Of a stretch of 64,000 bases of DNA, positions 26,501-38,500 are shown one piece after another. Numbering within the stretch: the stretch's first letter is position 1; each line of letters opens with the position of its first letter. Below the pieces are notes generated by a model that worked only from the letters and a program-made list of their open reading frames with translations, made no database searches and was not told the DNA's origin. The stretch spans positions 38,136,591-38,200,590 of the forward strand of contig OZ024837.1 of NCBI GenBank assembly GCA_964016985.1, given 5' to 3'. The position numbers and the translations under genes are program-made. This DNA comes from Anodontia alba. Taxonomy: Eukaryota > Mollusca > Bivalvia > Lucinida > Lucinidae.

Positions 26501-29500
26501 CTAGGTACATATTCATGGCTCTAGATCACTAAGGGGGGTATCCAGATAATATTTTTCTTATTTCTCCATGAAAACATATGTTGTGGGTACTCATTAGAAG
26601 TGCTTCCATGAGGCACTTCTAATGAGTACCCACAATATGTTTTCATGGAGAAATAAGAAAAATACATGTATCAGTACTTTTGGGTTGACTTATTTGAGGC
26701 CATTTTATGAAACTTCTTCACTTTTATTGATCACTAATCTAGAATAACCAAAATAGACAGCTTAGAATTTTATTTCTATATAACTTGCCTATAAAAATAA
26801 AAAATGAGAAAATTGTGTTTCTAGAAATAGAATTTTCCGATTAGTCGACTATGAAAATTTTTTCTGATCATCAGTCACAAGAGGCATAAATGACTGATGC
26901 TGGATTATAATCGATCATCAGAGGCAACACTATCAAAAAGTGCATTTTTCAGTGGCAAGCCTCAGTTGTTCAGTTAGATTCGCATCAGGGCCCAGTTCAA
27001 AGCGTGGTTAGCTTAACGAGCTCGTTAAGGGACATTTCGTTAACTGTTTTAGCGGGTTTTATACACAATTTTCTGATATTTTTTGCTGAAAAAATGGGAG
27101 TAGCTACTCACATTTTTTCAGCAAAAAATTTCAGCATATTTGCGTATCACTTGATGTAAATTTTAACGAATTGTTAACTAACGATGTCGTTAGCTTTGAA
27201 CAACTGGGCCCTGATTAGTAATCAGGAGGTTGCGGGTTGGACCCCTTGCGGGTAGGCAACATTCTTTTGTGGAGATTGATCATGAAACATTTTCCATGGA
27301 CATTCTCTCCCTTCTGCTGATTCAAGAAGGGCAGCTTTCAGTTGTTGGCAAAAGAATATGCACAATACTGATTGACTGCTTAGAGGACTAAGCCTGCCCA
27401 GTAACGTGTGGTTAAGTAAACTGACTGTGCTTGACATGACCCCATTGGGTTGACTTGTCAGTAAAATCTCGACACAAACAAAAGTGCAGTTGTCAGTTAC
27501 TGAAGAAAGCATGTGCACAAGTACTGGTAAATGCCTTAGAGGACTAAGCCTGCCCGGGAAAAACATGAGTAAGTTAACTGGCCTGCTTGACATAACCTTA
27601 ACAATGTTGACTGGGCTGTAAAATTTCAAACTCCAACTCAAAAAATATTTTACACTTGATACATTGTATATCTGTAGGTGGTTCATAGCAACAGATAAAG
27701 CGCTTTTTTCATCCGAAAAATGCTGATATTTTCTTATTTCTCCACGAAAACATATATTGTGGGTACTCATTAGAAGCGCCTCGCTGAGGCGCTTCTAATG
27801 AGTACCCACAACATATGTTTTCGTCGAGAAATAAGAAAAATGTTATGTGGACACCCCCTCTTATCTGTAGCTATGGTGGTTCCTCTGTTCATTGATGCAG
27901 TTCTTCTTTGTTTGCGCTTTGGTGGTTTCCTATGTGGCATTTGTTTTGTCATTGTAGTTTCCTCATCTCTTCTTTCTTTGGTGTCTCAGAAATGCTGTGC
28001 TTTGTGATAGAGACATTTCCTGGGTGTCATACTCTTTTTATCTTCACGAAAACATGCCTATATAAGTGTGACCCGCTCAAACCCCACTTTTATATAGTAA
28101 AACTGGGTTTACAAGGGTATACATTATTTTTCATATTTCTGCCCAAAAACATAGATTGTGGGTACTCCAAAAACATAGATTGTGGGTTCTCATTAGAACC
28201 TCTGTTTTTGAGCAGAAATATGAAAAACATCAGAGTTTTTTATCTGAAAATTTTCAGTTTTTGGAGGTGAAATTTTCTATATATTTGAATAGGCGTGTTT
28301 TCGTAATTGTAATAGAAACATTTCCTAGGTGTCTTCACTTATACACATTTTATACATTTTTTATTAGGGGGATAACTTCTTGTGAAGTCTGGCTTGCTTT
28401 CTTGCGCACCAAGTCCTTCTAAAAAGTGGTCAACTGTTTAAGGAAAGAATTTTCTCCCAATGGGAGCAAATTCTTTCCTTTAACAGTAGACCCCTTTTCA
28501 GAAGGGAGGCAAACAATTTGGACAGAGTTGCTCCCCCCCCCCCTCCCCACCCTCTCTGAAAGTGTGTTCATTCTGCTTAAGGTAAACCACGGAAACCCGA
28601 TCTTCCCAGAGTTCCATCAGCAGACAGGGCAAATGAATTACAAGGAAATGCAGTGCCACCGAATGTATTTAGTGCTAATTTCGACAGAAACAGGCAGGCA
28701 GTTATTCCCCCTCTTCCACAGCCACCGCATAGTCCCAGTGGTCCAGCAGGACTTCCTACAGGTGGACAGAGACAGCAGAGACAGCCTTCACCTTTGGACA
28801 GGACAGCAAGTGCTGGGACATTGTCAGCGCCATCAAGCCTAGAAAATGAACAAGGTACAGTAATCATGCAGTCAGATCTGTCTTAAAGGCTACCTGTATT
28901 AAGCAATCAGCTGTATTTAAAGGCCATTTTTTTCAGGTCCCATAAAAGATATATTGCAAAATCTGTATTAAGCAAGTACCTGTCTTGAGCAACCACCTTT
29001 AGGCTTCCCCTCAGGTGCTTGCTTAACCCTTAAAAGGCCAAGAAAATCTGCATCTGAAAATGTCGTCTGTTTATGTCGTCTGCTGAATATTCTTGCAAAC
29101 TGTTCAAACCTATTTTTGCATACAGGCAAACAGTGTGGACCCAGATCAGACTGCTCCTAGAGGAGCAGTCTGATCTGGGTCTACACTGTTTGCTGAAATG
29201 ACTTTTAAATCACAAGCAGATGAGAAAGCAGACGACAGTTGTTGTGAATGGCAGTTTAAGGGTTAACACAGAGTTGACTGCCTCCTGATAAGAGGAGTAG
29301 CCAGAAAATTTTTCTTATTTTTCTATGAAAATGTTATAATGTGGGTACTCAATAGAAGCCCTCGCCCAATATACATGGGTGAAATTTTACAGTATTAATA
29401 CTGAATTCAGTATTGAGAAGATTTTGCATCCTGTATAAAGTAATGGGAAAAGGTGACTTTCTGTGTTGGAAAACTGGATTTTCAGTATTGAGGCTTTCTG

Positions 29501-32500
29501 GGACTTTCACCCATGAATATTTATTTTCTTGGTAAAAATAAAAAGAACAAGTTTTTCATATTTTTTGCCTGAAAAAAAAGTGTCAGTACTAGAGGTATTA
29601 TATGTTTGTGACATATTTAAGTTTATGACTTTTGCATTCAGCTTACTGTATTTACACAAAGTAATGGGACACCTTATCTACTTACCGTACTTGTTCAAAA
29701 ATTTCTGACAGATAGGCTTTTGCAAACAGTGTAGACCCAGATCAGATGCCGCCGAATGTGGCATCTGATCAGGGTCTACACTGTTTGCCATACATACAAC
29801 ATTTTAGACACATCAAAAGGTAGTAGAATGGGCTATCTGAAATTTTTTTTTGTTTTTGTTGGGGTTTTACGGCCCAGTTAACCCAATGGGGTCATGTCGA
29901 ACGCGGTCAGTTTACCTAACCACACGTTTACTGGGCAGGCTTAGTCCTCTAAGCGGTTAACCAGTATTGTGCACATTCTTTAGTCAGTTGACTAAGCCTG
30001 CCCAGTAAATGTTTGGTTAGGTAAACTGACCGCGCTCGTCATGACCCCAATGGGTTGACTGGGCTGTAAAACCCCAACAAAAACAAAAAAAAATTCAGAT
30101 AGCCCATTCTACTACCTTTTGATGTCTCTAAAATGTTGTATGTATGGCAAACAGTGTAGTTCCTGATCAGATGCCACATTCTGTGGCATCTGATCTGGGT
30201 CTACACTGTTTGCAAAGGCCTATCTGTCCCATTGCTTAGAGTTATTAGAGTATTTGAATTTATGACTTGTGCACTCAACTTATTATACTGATATATGAAT
30301 GCATAGAATTTTGCTGGTCTGTAATTGTACTGCTTGCAAATTCAATTTCGGAAGTTATTCCAGTTTTTGGGGATGCGTCTGGGTGGCCAAGTGGTTAGAT
30401 TCCAACTTCAGATCGTGAGGTCCTAGGGTTGAATCTCATTTGAGGCAGAATTCAGCTGATGACTAAATAGCACTTCATTGCACAGAGCCTTTCATTATCA
30501 TCTTTCATGAAATGTCAAAATACACAACAACCTCTTTATAACACTGTTGTTGAGGTCCATACCATGTAATTTAAACAACAGTGTTATACCCAAACAAAAA
30601 TGTATAGATTATATTGAAAAAATGACCATTTATGGTCATTTTTCAATATAATTTTATTATTTTTGGGATCCATCATTGGACCATGTTATATCCAAAACCA
30701 TGTTATAAGGAATCGTCTTATAAAGAGGTTGTAGTATAGATGCTTTCAGGGATAAATGTGTTCTTATCTCTGCAGGAGTTATTCCTGAAGACTTGCTTCG
30801 GCGTATCAGTGGAGATGTTCAGGAGGTGTCTGATGACTTTGGCATGGAGCTGGGTTTTAGCAACCCAGATATAGCAACTTACCGTCAGCACTTTCCCGAC
30901 CCCGTTGAACGAACTTACCAGATGATTAAACACTGGCAGAGGGCAAAGATTGACCAGGGTCAGGTAGGTAGCTTCCTTGTTTTCAGCCTTCTTGTCTTAT
31001 CTAAGTTTTAGAATGTTTCTGCTTCTCGTCTTATCTTAGAATGTTTCTGCTATGGTTTTAAACACTGGGGTCAGGTTTATTTATTTTATTGTTTTTTTTT
31101 TTGTTTTTTTTTTGGTAATTTAAAAGGGCCATAAATGTAATAATTAGTTTAGGTTACTAAATATTGAAATAGTCTATATTTAGAACCCTTAACTAAATTT
31201 TAAATTTATGGCCCTTCCAAATCACCAAAAAAAAAAAAAAAATAAAATATGCCTAGAATCTGATAAATGGGACATTTGTACACAGATCAGATGCTGCAGA
31301 ATAACACATCTGAACAGGGTCTACACCATTTGCATTGAAAACATGCATTTCCATGAAACATGATAATAATAAATTCAAACCAGAGGCCCATCTATTGGTA
31401 ATGGACTTGTCAAAAGAGTTGTTGTAGAAAAGTCCATTCAGCATAAATGAGTTTAGTTTTACTGAATTTAGAAAAGTGTACAGTGAAGACCCTTACCAGA
31501 TTATTTGATTGATTAGTTTGGTCTGGGCTTTTGCTGTCTGGATTTATCTATTTGTAGACTTTGTCATGACTTTAGTTAATATTACGAAAACATGCCTATT
31601 CAAATATACAAAAAATTTCACCTCCAATAATTGAAAATTTTCAGGTAACAAACTCTGATTTTTTTAATATATCTGCTTAAAACATAGATTGTGGGTACTC
31701 GTTAGAACCGCCTCAGTGAGGCGGTTCTAATGAGTACCCACAATCTATGTTTTTGAGCAGAAATAAGAAAAATAATGTATACCCCTGTAAACCCCAGTTT
31801 TACTATATAAAAGTGAGGTTTGAGGGGGTCAAAATTACATAGGCGTGTTTTCGTAATGAAGCCCATTTTTTTCTCAGCCAAAAAATGTTGATATTTTCTT
31901 ATTTCTCCATGAAAACATATGTTGTGGATACTCATCAGAATTGCCTCCGTGAGGCACTTCTAATGATTACCCACAACATACCTTTTAGCCGGCCTCAGTG
32001 GCTCAGTTGGATGCGCCGTCCGACTGGAGACCAGGAGGTTGCGGGTTCAACCCCTGCCGAGGCCGGCAGCATTCTTTCTTGGAGATTGATCATGAAATAT
32101 TTTCTACGGTCATTCTCTCCCTTCCGCTGATTCAAGAAGGGCAGTTGTCAGTTTCTGGCGAAAGAATGTGCACAATACTGGTTAACCGCTTAGAGGACTA
32201 AGCCTGCCCAGTAAACGTGTGGTTAGGTAAACAGACCACGCTCGACATGACCCCATTGGGTTGACTGGGCTGTAAAATCTCAACACAAACAAACATTTTC
32301 ATGGAGAAATAAGAAAAAATAATTTCCTGATGCTCCCTCTTATCTGGAATTATCTGCTTTATTAATTCCACCCTTATATCTGAGTGGCTCAATTTTTTTA
32401 TTTTATTTCAAGGTTGCCCCAGGGCTGAAGTATGCCTTAGATAAACTAGGTTATAAGCGTACCAGTGAAGTTCTGATGCAGTGGATTAACACGTTTAGTA

Positions 32501-35500
32501 TGGAAGCCCGGTCGTTTCCACAGCAACAGACAGTGCAGCCTGTGGTACCGCCCAATGACACGCAGCAAACTGGTTTACTTCAGGGTAGGTTTTAGTCAGG
32601 ATTAACCCTTCTCTTGCTGAACACGACATGCTCTGTCTTAGCAAACAGTGTAGATCCAGATCAGTTGGCTTCTAAAGAAGCCAACTGATCTGGATCTGCA
32701 CTGTTTACCATTAAGTATGTGATTTTCTATCAAAAACCCAGATTAAGTAATCTGATTGGCTGGAAATTAGAAGTGGGTGTGGCTTCTTAATTTATTCAGC
32801 TTGACAAGGTTAAAACTGCAGTAGATGGATTGTCTGACTGCAGATCCAGGGGGTGCAAGTTTGAATTCCAGTTCAGCCCCATAGCTTTCACGTAGATTGA
32901 TCATGAAGTAATTTTTGCAGTCCATCACGAAAACATGCCTATATAATTTTGACCCCCTTAAACCCCATTTTTATATAGTAAACTGGGGTTTACAGGGGTA
33001 TACATTATTTTTCTTATTTCTGCCCAAAACATAGATTGTGGGTACTCGTTAGAACCACCTCGCTGAGGCAGTTCTAATGAGTACCCACAATCTATGTTTT
33101 GAGCAAAAATAAGAAAAAAAAATCATTTTTTTGTCAGAAATTTATCAGTTTTTGGAGGTGAGATTTTCTATATATTTGAATAGGCGTGTTTTCTTAATGA
33201 TTAGCGCCCTTCCACAAATTCAAGAAGGGCAGTTGTCAGTTACTGGTGGAAGTATGTGCAGAAGTTACGGGTTAAATGCTTAGAGGACTCAACCTGCTCA
33301 GGAAAAAGTGTTGGTAGGTTAACTGACTGGATTGACATGACTGTAACAGTGTTGACTTGGCAGTAAGACTCCACTGAACTCGAACAAGTCATGGTAAGTT
33401 TCAGGCACTTCTCAAAAGGCATCTGATATCATAGTCGGCCTAAACCTTCAGCTCAGCAGATCAAAACAGATACCTATGCAAACAGTATAGATCCAGATGA
33501 GATAGCATATAACAAGCCGTCTCATCAGGATCTACACTGTTTACCATTAAGTTTTGTGTTTTAGACTAAAACCCCTCTTTGCATCAGTAGACATGTCCAG
33601 ACTTAAGGATGGAAGAGTCCACTTCAGGGATGAAAGGGTTAAAATTCATCTGTATTCATCATAGCTCCAGATATTATGGCAAATTTTTCATCTAGAAAAT
33701 ATAGATAATTTTCTTATTTCTCCATGAATGCATATGTTCTGGCACTCATTAGAAGTGCCTTGCAGAGGCACTTCTAATGAGTACCCACTATATGTTTTCA
33801 TGGTAACACACAGTCAGTCATTACGAAAACACGCCTATTCAAATATATTTTGAAAATTTCACCTCCAAAATCTGAAAATTTTCAGATAAAAAACTCTGAT
33901 ATTTTTCATATTTCTGTTCAAAACAATCTATGTTTTTGAGCAGAAATAACAAAAATAATGTATACCCCTGTAAACCCCAGTTTTACTATATAAAGTGTGG
34001 TTTAAGGGGATCAAAATTATGTAGGTATCTTTTCGTGATGGGACAACTTTGTTTCTTTATTTTTTACAGAGGAGCCAAATTTCCAGCCAGCTGGACCACC
34101 AGAGCCACCAAATGTCTGTATGAGCTGTAAGTTACAGTCGACTCTCATTATCTCAAAGTCCAAGGGATTCTCTAAAATGCTTTGACATATCTGTACCTCG
34201 ACATGTCAGATTTGCAGAAGTGATGAGAAAAATAAATCGATCAACCACATTTCACAAACGAATATCGAATTTGACTCCTTAAATTAGAGATATATTGAAA
34301 ATATTGTGGATATATTGAAAATATTTTTCCACAATATTATGTTACCTGTTGTGAGACTTCCGTGTTAAAATAGGGATCAGATTTTCACTTTGAGATAAGA
34401 GGCTGTTTGAGATATGCCAAGTCTAGATAACGAGATGTATATCATTGTATATCATTATTATGTACTGTACTTTCATATCCCAACATATATGAACATTTTG
34501 ACTCCTTACCATACCTAAGTAGCAAGTTCATTTGTGCCTAAAATCACTGAATTTTTAAATTTTAGTCATTTTTTCTATATGTTTTTTTTTTTTTTTTTTT
34601 TTGACAGATGCGGTTAAACCTGCCAAAATGTATCAAAAATGGCAAATTTGGCCACCAAATCTCTATTTTTTTTCTACCTGCAGCACTGCTATAATAGAGG
34701 AATATAATGCTAAATTATTATGGAAGTAGATAATAGTCGGACTTGGTTCTTAAAAAAAGCTGAGAAATTCTGAAATTTTACAAAAATGTACAGCAAAAGT
34801 CTAAAAAAGTTGCCTTTTGAAACAAAGAACACATGAAAGAACGTAAATCCATCACGAAAACATACCTATATAATTTGGACCCCCTTAAACCCCCTTTTAT
34901 ATAGTAAAACTGGGGTTTACAGGGGTATACATTATTTTCCTTATTTCTGCTCAAAAACATAGATTGTGGGTACTCATTAGAACTGCCTCGATGAGGCGGT
35001 TCTAACGAGTACCCACAATCTATGTTTTGAGCAGAAACATGAAAAATATCAGAATTTTTTATCTGAAAATTTTCATTTTTTGGTGGTAAAACTTTCAGTA
35101 TATTTGAATAGGCATGTTTTCATAATGAGAAACTTGGTTTTATTAAAACTCTTCATATGCAGTAGCACTACCGTATTCGACCTAATTACCGCACTGTGCG
35201 CTTATATTTTTCAAAATTACTACACAAACTTTTTGTAGTGAAATATCAACCTAAAAAGAAAGATCAGCAGAGGACTTAATGAGGAGCGTATTAAATGATG
35301 CTTTTGCAATATTATTTTCTGATTTTCTTTATAAAAACATATGTTGTGGGCACTCGTTTGAATTGCCTCGACTTGTCGAGGCAATTCAAATGAGTTCCCA
35401 CAACATATGTTTTTATAAAGATGTAGATAAAAGTACAATAACTGTAATCTAAAGGCTTCTTAATTACTTTACTGTGCGCTTATAAGAGCATGTGCGGTAA

Positions 35501-38500
35501 TTAGGTCGAATACGGTATTTGTGGGACTGATTTTGGACTTTCCTGTATCTACTCCTTTGAACAAGTCCACCTGATTAAATAGTGATGCATATGTCATCTC
35601 AGTGTGGCAGATGCCAGCAATTGAAGTGACTGCATTATTAAAAAAAAAAAAAAAACACCTTCAGAAATGAAAGGTATGCTAGAAAAAGAATCTTAGATGG
35701 GCGTGAGGGTTGGACAGCAAAATCCATCCCTGGGGATTCCATTGGCATCAAACAGCAAGCCAGACAGTGACCCTCGGGTCAGATTTTTTCTCTTCACCCC
35801 TCCCATCCATCTAAAATTCTTCTGTTATCTGAATATCCCCCTTATCTGTAGCTACAATACAGCTCCTTGCTTTTCTCCCTTATAAACAATTTAGGAGAAG
35901 GACCATAGCTAATGTTGTGAGAACCGAATGCCCCAACCCTTTTTTTTTATTATTGCAATGAAATATGCTTAAACCATATGTCTAGATAAGAGTGGCTATC
36001 AGGTAAATATTTTTCTTATTTTTCAAGGAAAATGTATGATTTGGGCACTCGTTAGAAGGGCTTGGAGAGGCGCTTCAAATGAGTACCCACAACATACATT
36101 TTTGTTGAGAAATAAGTCAAATATAGATATTTATTGGTTGAAACAGAGGGCCTTATCAAGAGCTATGTCTAATAAATCTTACAGTGAGAGAGGCACAGCC
36201 ACCTGTTGTGGAACATTTACAGCAAGCAGGAGGAAATCCTACTGCCTTTAACCCAGATATCGTCATGTATCCAGTCAACCCAGAATTGACCAACATAACC
36301 CAGCAGTTACAGCAGTTATCCATGGCTGGTGGGATTACAGTGATCAACAATTTGGCACAAATAAAGGAATTCAGTCAAGGTCAGATGAATAATCCAGTAA
36401 CAGTAATGGAAGAAGATCCAGTTGTATTAGCCCCTCAAGGCCAAGTTCAGGAACAGATAGTTCCAGTAATTGACCCTCAGGTTCCTCAGCCAAGGCCACA
36501 GATCACTGCAGTAGATCAAGATGCAGCATCCATGGAATTGCCTGTTTACCAAATGGCTGCATCTCCAAAAGGTATAAAAATACATACATACACACATACA
36601 CACACACATACCTACATTAACCCTTGTCATGCTGAACCCGGATATACCCTGTCTTTGCAAATAGTGTAGATCCAGATCGGTTGGCTTCTGAAGCCAATTG
36701 ATCTGGATCTGCACTGTTTGCCATTCAGTATGTAAATTTATATCAACAATCTGGATCAAATAATCTGATTGGCTGAAAATTAGAAGTGGGTGTGGCATCT
36801 TAATTTATTCAGCAGGACAAGGGTTAAAACCAGTGACTCAAACACCATTGGCTTGTTTATCATGGCTGATTCAAACTTGTTTTTGAGTCGCTAAACAATT
36901 CTTCCCATAGCTCAAGAAAACAAATAATTACAGATATTTTAGGGAAATATCTTTTTTTTTATCAAGAAATTGTATTTTATGTGTTTTCAGAAGAATTGCC
37001 TCATTGAGGCAATTCTAATGAGTGCATTCACCATACAATTATTTTATAGATCAAAAAGACATCCCTAAATTACCCCACATTTGCCTCCTAACATGACATT
37101 TTAATGTCCTCTGTGACCCTATCTTCAAATGTTTCCATTGTCCCAAAGATGTTTGAGGCATTGAAGTTTGACTGTCATCACGAAAACATGCCTATATAAT
37201 TTTGACCCCCTTAAACTTCAATTTTATATAGTAAAACTGGGGTTTACAGGGGTATACATAATTTTTCGTATTTCTCTCAAAAACATAGATTGTGGGTAAT
37301 CGTTAGAACCACCTCAGCGAGGCGGTTCTAACAAGTACCCACAATCTACGTTTTGAGCAAAAACATGAAAAATATCAGAGTTTTTTTATCTGAAAAATTT
37401 CAGTTTTTGGAGGTGGAATTTTCTATTTATTTGAATATGTGTGTTTTCGTAATGATTTTTTTTTCTTGATGAAGAAAAGTTAATTTTGAAACTACAATGT
37501 ATTCAGGTGATTAGAGACATCTCCATGGGGGATAGATCTGACCCATAGCTCCAGATATGAGGGGGTATCAATATACACCACAATCTCTTTATAGCACTGT
37601 TGTTGGGGTCCATATAATAAGCCGTATTAGTTAAACAACCGTGTTATATCAGAACAAAAATGTATAGATTATATTGAAAAATGACCGTTTATGGTCATTT
37701 TTCAATATAATCTATACATTTTTGGGATCCATCTTTAAACTGTGTTATATCCAAAACCGTGTTATAACAAACTGTGTTATAAAGGGGTTGTAGTGTAGTA
37801 TTTTTGTTACTTTTGACAAAAACATACATTGTTAATACTCTTTAGAACCACTTCACCTAGCTAGGAGCTTCTAATGAGTACTCACAACATTTTTCTGTCG
37901 AGATATAAGAAAATCATCAGTACTTTTCAGTTGAAAAAAAGCTTTTTATCTAGAGTTATGCTGGCCTGAAAGCATTTGGGGTCTATTCTAATAGAATTTG
38001 TTCTTACAGGAGAAAAAATATTTTATATATCATATCTGGATACTTCTTTTAGCCATCCCTGCCGGGTCTTGCAACATTCTTTCAGTGAGATTGATCATGA
38101 AATACTTTCTCCAGTCATCCTCTCCCTTCCTTGTTTCAAGAAATACAGTTGAAAGAATGTGCACAAATACTGATTAACCCCTTAGAGGACTAAGTCTGAA
38201 GAATGTGCACAAATACTGATTAACCCCTTAGAGGACTAAGTCTGCCAAGTAAAAGTGTGCTTAGGTAAACTGACTGGCTCAACATTACCCTAATGGGTTG
38301 ACTGGGTCATGAAACCTCAACTCATCTCAACCAAAATCTTTTATCCATAATTATGCTGGTTTAAGAAATAATATGCAAACCGCATGTGCAGTCTTGTTGG
38401 GAAATGTATAGCTAATGTGATAATTTTTATAGAAACAATTATTGTTTGCCGGCCTCGGTGGCTCAGTTGGATGTACACCCGACTGGAGACCAGGAGGTCG

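Noticed and set aside
27222..27770. 182-residue open frame on the minus strand
   Set aside because: It runs through two SINE bodies and a family E hairpin. Its protein has no domain and its parts recur in other SINE copies.
28577..28867. Minus-strand open frame of 96 residues
   Set aside because: It is the antisense of caspase exon 4, which is supported by splice sites and phase on the + strand.
31986..32070. tRNA gene (A and B boxes, acceptor-like stem)
   Set aside because: The tRNA-like head is followed each time by the same roughly 230-bp body, and several copies occur. It is a SINE promoter, not a functional tRNA.
36427..36798. Minus-strand open frame of 123 residues
   Set aside because: Antisense to exon 8 joined to a CA microsatellite and a family C MITE.
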